Origin: Prochlorococcus sp. AG-449-P16
Lineage (GTDB): Bacteria > Cyanobacteriota > Cyanobacteriia > PCC-6307 > Cyanobiaceae
Length of the DNA: 64,000 bases
Direction: 5' to 3'
Assembly (NCBI GenBank): GCA_003212175.1
Contig: QCQN01000002.1
Location: 1-64,000 of the forward strand
Part shown: piece by piece, positions 29,279 through 38,310 of the stretch
How the letters are laid out: each line of letters begins with the position of its first letter
Numbering within the stretch: the first letter of the stretch is position 1
Position numbers and translations under genes: made by a program
The notes under the pieces: model-generated
The model's database searches: none
The model's input: only the letters and a program-made list of their open reading frames with translations
Told to the model about the DNA's origin: nothing

Positions 29279-30283
29279 ATGAAACCAACCTCATCTCCAG
29301 TTAAGGTTGGAGTCATAGGAATAGGGAATATGGGTTGGCATCATGCTCGTGTACTTAGTTTATTGAGAGATGCAGATTTGGTAGGAGTTGCTGATCCAAA
29401 TAAAAAAAGGGGTGAATTAGCTGTTGAACAATTCCAATGTGAATGGTTTCAAGACTACAAAGAGCTTATCCCAAAAGTTGATGCAATATGTATTGCCGTT
29501 CCTACTCTTCTTCATCATCAAGTTGGCTTAGAATGCCTTCAGGGTAAAGTTCATGTTCTCATTGAAAAACCAATTGCGGCTACTGAGTTAGAAGCAAAAT
29601 CTCTAATAGATGCCTCAAAAAAAAGCAAACGCCTTTTACAAGTTGGTCACATCGAAAGATTTAATCCTGCTTTTAGAGAATTAAATAAAATAATTCATAA
29701 TGAGGAAATTGTTGTATTAGAAGCAAGAAGACATAGTCCTCATGCTGATAGAGCAAATGATGTTTCGGTTGTTATGGATTTAATGATTCACGACATTGAT
29801 CTTGTTTTAGAACTAGTAAACTCAAAAATTCAAAAATTAGCTGCAGTCGGTGGGAGAAATAGCCATGGATTAATAGATTATGTTAACGCTACTTTAGTTT
29901 TTAAAAATAATGTTATTGCTAGCTTAACTGCAAGCAAAATGAGTCATAAAAAAATAAGGAGTTTAAGTGCTCATTGTGAGAAAGGACTTGTTGAGACTGA
30001 TTTTCTAAATCATTCCCTACAAATTCACAGAAAATCGCATGAGTCATACTCTGCTGATCATGGAGAATTAGTTTATAGAAATGACGGTTACGTAGAGGAA
30101 GTCAGTACTACATCAATTGAGCCATTATATGCTGAATTGGAACATTTCCTGAAATGCGTCCAAGGAAAAGAATCTCCAGAAGTAGATGGAGAGCAAGCTT
30201 CAAGAGCTTTAAAAATTGCGGATTTTATTGAATGCGCAGTTGAAAACTCTGGTGATGCAATATCTCTTGAAAAACCCTTCTAG
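29279..30283 (+). CDS. Gfo/Idh/MocA-family oxidoreductase
   Basis: NAD(P)-dependent oxidoreductase. The Rossmann motif is VGVIGIGNMGWHHARVL (about 10-26), followed by VGVADPNKKRGE, the VLIEKPIAATE motif with the conserved EKP lysine, and the substrate-domain motif VVMDLMIHDIDLVLEL. Length 334 is typical. Family members oxidise sugars, inositols or nucleotide sugars; similarity to UDP-N-acetylglucosamine 3-dehydrogenase-type proteins is possible but not decisive. It is convergent with psbK 11 bases away. Confidence 0.88.
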   Translation: MKPTSSPVKVGVIGIGNMGWHHARVLSLLRDADLVGVADPNKKRGELAVEQFQCEWFQDYKELIPKVDAICIAVPTLLHHQVGLECLQGKVHVLIEKPIAATELEAKSLIDASKKSKRLLQVGHIERFNPAFRELNKIIHNEEIVVLEARRHSPHADRANDVSVVMDLMIHDIDLVLELVNSKIQKLAAVGGRNSHGLIDYVNATLVFKNNVIASLTASKMSHKKIRSLSAHCEKGLVETDFLNHSLQIHRKSHESYSADHGELVYRNDGYVEEVSTTSIEPLYAELEHFLKCVQGKESPEVDGEQASRALKIADFIECAVENSGDAISLEKPF

Positions 30284-30294
30284 ACAAAATAACT

Positions 30295-30435
30295 TTATTT
30301 AAATCCAACGGCAGCTTGCCAAACGAATACTAATAAAAAGAAAAATAAAGGTATCAATGGAAGAACATCGACGGTTGGGGCGAAAGCTTTGTAGGCTTCT
30401 GGTAATTCAGCGAATGTATTTAAAAGAGTTAGCAC
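30295..30435 (-). CDS. psbK: Photosystem II protein K
   Basis: Missed by the ORF track. Reading the minus strand from a GTG at 30435 gives 46 residues: a short presequence [12 protein letters not shown], then the mature protein [22 protein letters not shown] and the span ending [10 protein letters not shown], with TAA at 30295-30297. The mature N-terminus and single transmembrane helix are diagnostic of PsbK, which sits at the PSII core periphery near CP43. It lies 34 bases downstream of tgt on the same strand, so tgt-psbK co-transcription is likely. Confidence 0.95.
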   Translation of the reverse strand: MLTLLNTFAELPEAYKAFAPTVDVLPLIPLFFFLLVFVWQAAVGFK

Positions 30436-30469
30436 CTTTTTAAAAAGAATAATTAATTATGTTAAGACG

Positions 30470-31594
<1,125 letters not shown>

Positions 31595-31653
31595 TTACAA
31601 AACTTTTTTGTTTTTTCATTAATCTACTCTATTATTCAATATTGAAGCTATTT

Positions 31654-32426
31654 ATGATCCCATCAACAAACATTTTTTTAGAGATCTCGCAGGCGCTTGG
31701 ATTTTCTATACTACTTTTCCAAAGATACCCTTTATAACTCCTCGCTTTAAAAATATTGCCCAGTTTGCTCCGCCTCTTGGATTTCTTATTGGAATCATTC
31801 AAAGTTTAATATTTATATTATTAAGTACAAATTCTTGGCCCACCTACTCTGCAGTACTAATTTGTCTCGCTTCTGGCTATTTAATTACTGGAGGCTTACA
31901 CCTTGATGGGTTAATGGATACTTTTGATGGTATTTTTGCGGGCAAAAAGAAACTTTTAAAAGCAATGAAAGATAGTAAGGTTGGTGCCTTTGGTGTTCAA
32001 TCTTTAGCATTTATAACCATAGTTCAAATAGCTTGTCTATTTAAAATTCAAAATCAAATATTACTTGTTTTGCCAATGTGCTTATTTTGGGGAAGATTCT
32101 CAAATTTATTTTTAATTGGCAAATTCAAAGAAATTAACTATAAAAGAAAATCTGTTAGTCACAAAAAATTTTGGAATGGATTTAAAAAAGAATCTCTAAT
32201 TTCTATTATTTTTCTAACAATTCTTACAACTTATCTGATATTTTCTATAAATTCTGAGTCGTTATTAATTAAAAATTTATTTCTTCTCGTCATAGGTGCT
32301 TTTATAAGTTATCAGATTCCAAATATCATAGGTAATAAAGTTGGGGGTTTAAATGGAGATGCTTGCGGAGCAAGTGTAGTTCTTGTGGAAACTATAATGT
32401 TATTTATCTATTCAATTCTTCTGTAG
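31654..32426 (+). CDS. cobS: Cobalamin synthase (adenosylcobinamide-GDP ribazoletransferase), start or frame problem
   Basis: Joins adenosylcobinamide-GDP with alpha-ribazole in the membrane, late in B12 synthesis. The track ORF (from 31914) is only the C-terminal two thirds. The same frame is open back to a TAA at 31620 and encodes conserved CobS sequence: FFRDLAGAWIFYTTFPKIP, FKNIAQFAPPLG, YLITGGLHLDGLMDTFDG. No ATG, GTG or TTG occurs in that frame before 31914. An ATG at 31654 is in the +1 frame and would join if the seven-T run at about 31672-31678 had one more T (MIPSTNIFFRDLAGAW). The alternative is an ATT start at 31641 or 31650. The C-terminus (KVGGLNGDACGASVVLVE) is intact. It overlaps the convergent kinase by 23 bases. 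Confidence 0.82.
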
Positions 32427-33540
32427 GAAGTTCTAAATAAAAAATATTGTTCTTTTTAAGAATTTGTATTTCATCAAAATCAATATCTAGAAAGTTTTCT
32501 ATCAAATTTAAGTCCCCTCCTATTTGTTTTGCTAATTTCCTTGCTAAGAAAAGTCCAACTCCCGTCCCCTCTTTTTCCTTAGAAGATGATCCTCTAAAAC
32601 CTTTTTGGAAAATCTTTTCCTTTTCACTATTTGTTATTTTTTCACCATTATCAAAAATACAAAGGCCTTTAGAGGTTAAAACTATACCAATTTCAGCGTC
32701 ATTATCTGCATATTTAAATGCATTTTCTAACAAATTAGCTACGATTTCAGCAATTACTCCATACTTTGATTTGATTTCTTTTAGGGTCCAATCTGGCCAA
32801 TTACAGGGTTGAATCCAATCTCTCTTTTCTAACTTTGCGTTAGCCTTACCCCTCTCTAAAATTGGAGCAAGCAGATTTTGTACCGTAATTATTTTTTCAC
32901 TTTCTAAATAAGGAGGTAACAATAACCTCTCTTCTCCCATATTCAAGGGCAGCTTAATAGGTGAATTAAATTTTTCGAAAGAATCAACATATTGATTAAT
33001 TTGATTTTGTTCTACCATCATGCTTTCAACAATCTCTATTGCATCATTATCTGATCCAAGTCTTTTCATTAATAATTTTGCATAGGTCCTTATTGCAGCG
33101 AGAGGATTTCGCAGTTGATGGATTACGATGCTCACCTGACTTTTTAAATACTTTATTTCTTCATTGCTAGTTTGAAGCTCCATTTCAGTAGAAACACACT
33201 TTGCTAAAGATATTGAGAGAGCTTTCAATCTGGCATCAAGGATCAACGGCCAATTACCATCTTTTAAGTTAGTTTCTACCCTTAGAACGCCAAGTAAAAT
33301 ATCATTTTCCTGTAGTGGATACCATCTTCTACTAGGCTCTGAAACTTTTAATATAGGGTCATCATCAATTGATGATAAAACTCTATCGACTTTTGGCCAC
33401 TGTCCTATCATTTCAAATGTTGCTTTAGATCCATCTTTAGCTGCAGCAAGATATAAGACTAATTGAGTGACACCCATAGAACAACCAAAACTTTCAAGTT
33501 GTTTTAAAATTAATTTTTCAAATTTTTGAGAAATTTTCAT
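32404..33540 (-). CDS. Sensor histidine kinase (possibly Hik2/CSK-like)
   Basis: A 378-residue soluble histidine kinase without visible membrane spans. The N-terminal ~115 residues resemble a GAF-type sensor domain. The dimerisation box is VIHQLRNPLAAIRTYAKLLMKRLG with phosphoacceptor His141. The ATPase domain shows IVANLLENAFKYADND (N box), GLCIFDNGEKI (G1), FQKGFRGSS and GTGVGLFLARKLAKQIGG (G2). The H-box wording and architecture resemble cyanobacterial Hik2 and chloroplast sensor kinase, which respond to photosynthetic redox state; that identification is tentative. No response regulator is adjacent. Confidence 0.85.
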   Translation of the reverse strand: MKISQKFEKLILKQLESFGCSMGVTQLVLYLAAAKDGSKATFEMIGQWPKVDRVLSSIDDDPILKVSEPSRRWYPLQENDILLGVLRVETNLKDGNWPLILDARLKALSISLAKCVSTEMELQTSNEEIKYLKSQVSIVIHQLRNPLAAIRTYAKLLMKRLGSDNDAIEIVESMMVEQNQINQYVDSFEKFNSPIKLPLNMGEERLLLPPYLESEKIITVQNLLAPILERGKANAKLEKRDWIQPCNWPDWTLKEIKSKYGVIAEIVANLLENAFKYADNDAEIGIVLTSKGLCIFDNGEKITNSEKEKIFQKGFRGSSSKEKEGTGVGLFLARKLAKQIGGDLNLIENFLDIDFDEIQILKKNNIFYLELPTEELNR

Positions 33541-33637
33541 GATGAATGAATATTGAATAATTTTTTTGAGAAAATTTAAAAAAAACTTGTAAAATCTGAA
33601 AAAAGTATTAAGATAAGTAAAGAGGTCTGACTTTAGC

Positions 33638-33689
33638 CAACCTTAATAATATGGTATTTGTATCATATTTTATGCTACATGAGAGGTTG
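33638..33689 (+). other. Predicted nested hairpin in the leader of the DUF3155 gene
   Basis: In the roughly 250-base gap before the DUF3155 gene, CAACCT (33638-33643) pairs with AGGTTG (33684-33689). Inside it AATATGGT (33648-33655) pairs with ATCATATT (33662-33669) around a 6-base loop. The element is followed by a G/C-richer TGATGGGTCCTCCGTG stretch that stands out against the AT-rich background. It may be a 5' UTR regulatory structure or part of an unannotated small RNA. A 19-codon ORF (33651-33710) runs through it but has no clear ribosome binding site. Confidence 0.4.
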
Positions 33690-33735
33690 ATGGGTCCTCC
33701 GTGTAATTAGATGTGGATTTTAAATCACAGACTTA

Positions 33736-33764
33736 AGATTAGTGAAAATACATAAGACTAATCT
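33736..33764 (+). other. Second predicted hairpin just upstream of the DUF3155 gene
   Basis: AGATTAGT (33736-33743) and ACTAATCT (33757-33764) form a perfect 8-bp stem with a 13-base loop, ending about 26 bases before the ATG at 33791. The following CATATTTAATTTT is T-rich but not a clean U-tract, so it is a weak terminator at best. It may belong to the same leader or small RNA as the nested hairpin upstream. Confidence 0.4.
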
Positions 33765-33790
33765 CATATTTAATTTTGGAGCACCAATCA

Positions 33791-34159
33791 ATGTCTAAAA
33801 AAAGAAAGAGAATTAGCAGAAGGAGGTTGGCCGGACAAAGAGTTATGGCCCATGTACCTATTTATCATATCGAAACCGGCAAACATAAGCCAGTGACTGC
33901 AGCAAGAAGGTTCATAGCTGAAAATGAATTATCTGCTCCCTCAGTCTTCAATGTAAGAAGAAATGAACATACAACTGATAGATTTTTTTGGGGAGAAAAG
34001 GGTTTATTTAGTGCTCAATATGCAGAAGAAAATCATTTTTTATTTCCCTCATTGAAAGTTGTAGTTGAAGGAATTGGAGAAGAAAAAATATTTGAAGGTT
34101 TAGAATTAAGTGCAGATGATTGGGAAGAAATTGAAGAATACGAATATGCTTTCGTTTAA
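33791..34159 (+). CDS. DUF3155 family protein
   Basis: Small cyanobacteria-specific protein of unknown function. The very basic start SKKRKRISRRRLAGQRVMAHV is followed by ETGKHKPVTAARRFI, VRRNEHTTDRFFWGEKGLFSAQYAEENHFLFPSL and an acidic tail (DDWEEIEEYEYAFV). A basic head with an acidic tail suggests nucleic acid or protein binding, which is inference. The ATG at 33791 is preferred over the track TTG at 33776 because the conserved SKKRKR head begins there. It has an unusually long structured leader for this compact genome and is convergent with an esterase gene (4-base overlap). Confidence 0.85.
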   Translation: MSKKRKRISRRRLAGQRVMAHVPIYHIETGKHKPVTAARRFIAENELSAPSVFNVRRNEHTTDRFFWGEKGLFSAQYAEENHFLFPSLKVVVEGIGEEKIFEGLELSADDWEEIEEYEYAFV

Positions 34160-34773
34160 AAAATATCTTTGATTCTTGAAATAATAGTTTCTATCAAATT
34201 TGAACTAATTTCGTGATAACCATTGAATTCAAATAGTTCACAAAAATTAGAGGAATAACCATTAACCTTTTCATAAATTAATCTTGAAGCTGAAATAGGA
34301 ACAACCTGATCCATTAACCCATGACTTATTATCATCGGAGGGCAATCTCTTTCGGGAGACCAGTTTGGATGTGGATATCCACTACAAGAAATAATTAAAC
34401 CTAAATCTAAGTTACAACCTGCATCAATTGCCATCGCTGCTCCCTGGGAAAAACCCAATAAAATAGTTTTTTGTAGAGAAATTTGATTAGTATGAAATTT
34501 TTTTAATGATAATAAAAGGTTATTCACTTGATGATGTGCTTCTTCCCAATCATGAGGATATAAGCTATACCATTGCCTTCCAGTACCACTGGGATGTGAT
34601 CTAGGTGCTCTCAAAGAAATAATCTCGAAATCAATATTTGTTTTTCCCTTAATCTCACTTCCTAAATATAAAAGGTCTCCTGCATCAGCTCCCCATCCGT
34701 GAATCAGGATAATTCTATGAGTAGCGGTATGAGAGCTAATCGAAACAAATTCATGATTGATATCGTATTTCAT
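34156..34773 (-). CDS. Alpha/beta-hydrolase, carboxylesterase/phospholipase type
   Basis: Serine esterase related to acyl-protein thioesterase-like carboxylesterases (about 205 residues). It begins with IILIHGWGADAGDLLYLG and an oxyanion-type HG motif; the nucleophile elbow is LLGFSQGAAMAIDAG, the acid is in SHGLMDQVVPIS, and the catalytic His in NGYHEIS. No signal peptide is seen, so it is probably cytosolic. Substrate unknown. It overlaps the DUF3155 gene stop by 4 bases and is divergent from purH. Confidence 0.86.
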   Translation of the reverse strand: MKYDINHEFVSISSHTATHRIILIHGWGADAGDLLYLGSEIKGKTNIDFEIISLRAPRSHPSGTGRQWYSLYPHDWEEAHHQVNNLLLSLKKFHTNQISLQKTILLGFSQGAAMAIDAGCNLDLGLIISCSGYPHPNWSPERDCPPMIISHGLMDQVVPISASRLIYEKVNGYSSNFCELFEFNGYHEISSNLIETIISRIKDIF

Positions 34774-34806
34774 GTTTATATTCTTAAGTAATTAAGTTTT
34801 TCTGAA

Positions 34807-36360
34807 ATGTCACCATTAGCTTTAGTAAGTGTCTCTAATAAAAAAAATCTCATTCCTTTCTGTAGGGAATTGATTAGAAAATATGATTATAAAATTCTAT
34901 CAAGTGGCGGAACAGCAAAGTATTTGATTGAAGCTGAAATTCCAGTCATTAAAATAGCAGATTTTACCAATTCGCCCGAAATTCTTGAAGGGAGGGTAAA
35001 AACATTGCATCCAAAAATTCACGGCGGGATATTAGCTAAAAGATTTGATGAAAATCATAAAAAAGATATTGAAATAAACAACATTGAACTAATTGATTTA
35101 GTTGTTGTTAATTTATATCCATTTAAGGAAAAAATTAAAGAGAAATGTTCGTGGGAAGAAGCGATTGAAAATATTGATATAGGAGGACCATCAATGATAC
35201 GTTCTGCAGCTAAAAATCATAAAGATGTCTCCGTTTTAGTAGATCCAAATCAATATGACGAATTTATTGATAAAAGTGAAAAAGATGATGTAGATGAAGA
35301 ATATAAAGCAAAATTAGCTTTTGAAGCTTTTCAGCATACAGCTGACTATGATTCAGCCATATCTAATTGGATATGCAAAGAGAGAGGGTTTTTACCGGCA
35401 AAACATATAAATTCGTATCCTTTAATAAAAACTTTAAGATACGGTGAAAATCCCCATCAAAAAGCGTTTTGGTATGGAACTAGTGATTTTGGTTGGAATT
35501 CAGCTGAGCAATTACAAGGGAAAGAATTAAGTTATAACAATTTGCTTGATCTTGAAGCCGCACTTGCAACGGTTTTAGAATTTGGATACGAAGAGAATAC
35601 TAATTCGGAGAATAAATCATATGCTTCTATAATTTTAAAACATAATAATCCATGTGGAGCCTCCATTAGTAACTCTACATCTAATGCTTTCCGAAATGCA
35701 CTTCAATGCGATTCAATTAGCGCATTTGGAGGTATTGTGGCATTTAATGCAAATGTTAATAAAGAGACTGCAACTTATCTAAAGGATATTTTTTTAGAAT
35801 GTGTTGTAGCTCCCTCTTACGATAAAGAGGCATTAGATATCCTTAAGAGCAAAAAGAATTTAAGAATTTTAAAATTACCCAAAAATTTGCTGCCACGGGA
35901 AAATCAAACTTTCTCTAGATCAATAATGGGAGGATTATTAATTCAAGACACTGATAGTTATGATCAAGAAAAAGATAACTGGCTTTCAGTAACGAAAACT
36001 AATCCTACTGAGCAGCATTACTTAGATCTAAATTTTGCATGGAAAATTTGTAAACATGTAAAATCTAATGCAATCGTAATTGCTAAAAATCAAAAAACTA
36101 TAGGAATTGGAGCGGGTCAAATGAATAGGGTAGGAGCTGCAAAAATTGCATTAGAAGCAGCTAAAGAAGATAGTTATGGAGCTGTTTTGGCAAGCGATGG
36201 GTTTTTTCCTTTTTCAGACACAGTGCAACTAGCAAATGAATTCGGAATTAAATCAATTATTCAGCCGGGAGGTAGTGTAAGAGATGAAGAAAGTATTAAT
36301 ATGTGCAATTTAAATGGAATATCTATGGTTTTTACCCATAAAAGACATTTTCTTCATTAA
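34807..36360 (+). CDS. purH: Bifunctional AICAR transformylase / IMP cyclohydrolase
   Basis: Last two steps of purine synthesis to IMP. The N-terminal MGS-like cyclohydrolase domain has LVSVSNKKNLIPFCREL, LSSGGTAKYLIEA and GRVKTLHPKIHGGILAKR. The C-terminal transformylase domain shows LRYGENPHQKAFWY, LKHNNPCGASI, AFGGIVAFN, WKICKHVKSNAIVIAKN, GIGAGQMNRV and a terminal FTHKRHFLH. Length 517 is normal. It is convergent with the DoxX gene, whose stop abuts its own. Confidence 0.97.
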   Translation: MSPLALVSVSNKKNLIPFCRELIRKYDYKILSSGGTAKYLIEAEIPVIKIADFTNSPEILEGRVKTLHPKIHGGILAKRFDENHKKDIEINNIELIDLVVVNLYPFKEKIKEKCSWEEAIENIDIGGPSMIRSAAKNHKDVSVLVDPNQYDEFIDKSEKDDVDEEYKAKLAFEAFQHTADYDSAISNWICKERGFLPAKHINSYPLIKTLRYGENPHQKAFWYGTSDFGWNSAEQLQGKELSYNNLLDLEAALATVLEFGYEENTNSENKSYASIILKHNNPCGASISNSTSNAFRNALQCDSISAFGGIVAFNANVNKETATYLKDIFLECVVAPSYDKEALDILKSKKNLRILKLPKNLLPRENQTFSRSIMGGLLIQDTDSYDQEKDNWLSVTKTNPTEQHYLDLNFAWKICKHVKSNAIVIAKNQKTIGIGAGQMNRVGAAKIALEAAKEDSYGAVLASDGFFPFSDTVQLANEFGIKSIIQPGGSVRDEESINMCNLNGISMVFTHKRHFLH

Positions 36361-36921
36361 TTAATTTGATTTAGGGTAATATGTGATCTTATTAGTTTTT
36401 CTAAACAAGGAAAGTCTACCAGGACCAGCACATAGAAAATATAAAGAAATAGCACCATAAATAAAAGATAACTCAAAGGCATAATTATGTCCTTCAACTA
36501 CTGCCAGAGGGAAACCTTCTAATCCAGTATCTAAAAGATGAAAATAAACGGCAAAAGCCATAGTTGAGAAAAGTCCTAGGGAGGAGAGTCTAGCAAATAT
36601 TCCTAATCCTAATCCTAGTGGGCAAACTAATTGGGTTATTGCAGCTCCAAAAGTCCAAATCACAGGGTCACCCGGTAAAAAAGGGAAATACTTTCCAACA
36701 ACAAATTCGGCAAATCCTTGAGGATCCTGTAGTTTCTCTAAACCATGATGAATCATTAAGACACAAAAACCAATTCTCAGAACAAAAATTGATAATTCTC
36801 CTAAGATATTGACTTCCGATCCTGCTGATGGGTTAGCAACCACCACTTCTACTTTTTGTGGTGCTTTAGATCTATTAATACTAGTTGTTTGGCTTTGATT
36901 AGATTGCGTTGTGTCTTCCAT
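36361..36921 (-). CDS. DoxX-family membrane protein
   Basis: A 186-residue integral membrane protein with four hydrophobic segments. Family features are the first span (LSIFVLRIGFCVLMIHHGLEKLQDPQGFAEFV), the FGAAITQLVCPLGLGLGIFARL span, and the C-terminal ELSFIYGAISLYFLCAGPGRLSLF. An N-terminal tail of about 40 hydrophilic residues precedes the core. DoxX relatives include quinone-linked oxidoreductase subunits, but the function here is unknown. It lies about 100 bases downstream of ispH only in the sense of map order; ispH is transcribed toward it. Confidence 0.86.
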   Translation of the reverse strand: MEDTTQSNQSQTTSINRSKAPQKVEVVVANPSAGSEVNILGELSIFVLRIGFCVLMIHHGLEKLQDPQGFAEFVVGKYFPFLPGDPVIWTFGAAITQLVCPLGLGLGIFARLSSLGLFSTMAFAVYFHLLDTGLEGFPLAVVEGHNYAFELSFIYGAISLYFLCAGPGRLSLFRKTNKITYYPKSN

Positions 36922-37022
36922 ACTTACTAATTAATTTTTTGCATTCTAATTAATAAAGTATATCTTTTGGAAGTATGTAAGTAATAAATTCAAAACTGAG
37001 GGTAAATATTAATATTTTTATT

Positions 37023-38219
37023 TTATGCAGCAATTGCTATTAATTTTTCAATGACGTCAGCAACTACTTTATCTGGAGTAGAGGCACCCGAAGTAATTCC
37101 AACTTTAATTTCCCCATCAGGAATAAAATTCTTTTTTAGAACTAATTCAGATTGAAGCGGTTTGTGCAATATAGAGTTTTCAGCTACAGATATCCTTTCT
37201 GGAGTATCAATATGAAAAGATGTGATATTTTTAGTTATGGCAATTTCTTGCAAGTGAGTGGTGTTTGAAGAATTAAAACCTCCAATTACTACAAGAATAT
37301 CAAGATCTTCATCAACTAATGAAAACATTGCATCTTGTCTTTCCTCAGTTGCGTCACAAATAGTATTAAAGGCTAAAAAGTGGCTATTTAAATTTTCTGG
37401 TCCAAATTTATTTAGCATTGTTTTTTCAAAAACTTTTCCTATCTCTTCTGTTTCGCTCTTTAGCATAGTTGTCTGATTAGCGACTCCAACCCTATCTAAA
37501 TCTTTATCTGGGTCAAACCCATTAGAACAAGCTTTAGCAAATTTATTCATAAATTTATTCCTATCGCCTTTTCCAAGAATATATTCAGAGACATAATGCG
37601 CTTCTTCAAGATCAAGTACGACGAGGTATTTACCAGCAAAAGAACTAGTTGCTAATGTCTCTTCATGTTTAAACTTTCCATGAATTATTGATGTAAATAT
37701 ATGTTTTTTATGTTTTTCTACAGTATGCCAAACTTTTGAAACCCAAGGACATGTTGTATCAATTATATGGCATCCTTTTTCATGCAATAGTTTCATTTCT
37801 TGAACAGTTGCACCAAAAGCAGGCAATATAACTACATCACCATTGGAAACTGAAGAAAAATCTTTAATACCATTTTTAGCTGAAATGAATTTGACATTCA
37901 TTTTTCTTAAATGATCATTAACAGAAGGATTATGAATTATTTCATTTGTTATCCAAATGTTCTCAGTAGGATAATGTCTTCTTGTCTCATATGCCATGGC
38001 TACGGCTCTTTCAACCCCCCAACAAAATCCAAAAGCTTGTGCCAATTTAATATTTAATCTGCCTTTTTTATAAGTAAAACCATTATCTCTAATAGAGCTT
38101 ATTAAATCACTTTGATAAGCTTCTTCTAGTGCTTTAGCTCTTTTTGTAGGAGAGTCAAAACCCCTACGGTTATATCTGTCAGAATGATGCAGTGATCTTC
38201 TAAAAGCTTGTGTATCCAT
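37023..38219 (-). CDS. ispH: 4-hydroxy-3-methylbut-2-enyl diphosphate reductase
   Basis: Last step of the MEP isoprenoid pathway, making IPP and DMAPP for carotenoids, chlorophyll tails and quinones. The three [4Fe-4S] cysteines are Cys66 ([11 protein letters not shown]), Cys157 ([11 protein letters not shown]) and Cys288 ([13 protein letters not shown]). The protein has the ~60-residue N-terminal extension and the FCWGVERA form typical of cyanobacterial and plant IspH. Length 398 is normal. It lies about 90 bases downstream of amt on the same strand but is separated from it by a strong terminator. Confidence 0.96.
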   Translation of the reverse strand: MDTQAFRRSLHHSDRYNRRGFDSPTKRAKALEEAYQSDLISSIRDNGFTYKKGRLNIKLAQAFGFCWGVERAVAMAYETRRHYPTENIWITNEIIHNPSVNDHLRKMNVKFISAKNGIKDFSSVSNGDVVILPAFGATVQEMKLLHEKGCHIIDTTCPWVSKVWHTVEKHKKHIFTSIIHGKFKHEETLATSSFAGKYLVVLDLEEAHYVSEYILGKGDRNKFMNKFAKACSNGFDPDKDLDRVGVANQTTMLKSETEEIGKVFEKTMLNKFGPENLNSHFLAFNTICDATEERQDAMFSLVDEDLDILVVIGGFNSSNTTHLQEIAITKNITSFHIDTPERISVAENSILHKPLQSELVLKKNFIPDGEIKVGITSGASTPDKVVADVIEKLIAIAA

Positions 38220-38262
38220 TTTTTGATATTACATCATTTTCAATAATTTATAAAAAAAAAAA

Positions 38263-38290
38263 AAGAAACCTGATTAATATCAGGTTTCTT
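38263..38290 (-). terminator. Rho-independent terminator of amt
   Basis: Perfect inverted repeat AAGAAACCTGAT-TAAT-ATCAGGTTTCTT (12-bp arms, 4-base loop). On the minus strand it is followed by a run of about a dozen T, giving a textbook intrinsic terminator starting 20 bases past the amt stop and ending before the ispH start at 38219. Confidence 0.93.
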
Positions 38291-38310
38291 AAATTTAAGA
38301 AAGTTTAGAT

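Noticed and set aside
31914-31916. ATG at 31914 as the true cobS start
   Set aside because: It begins inside the conserved GGLHLDGLMDTFDG motif and would discard a conserved N-terminal membrane region.
33651-33710. 19-codon ORF in the DUF3155 leader as a real leader peptide
   Set aside because: No ribosome binding site and no regulatory codon run; kept only as a note in the leader finding.
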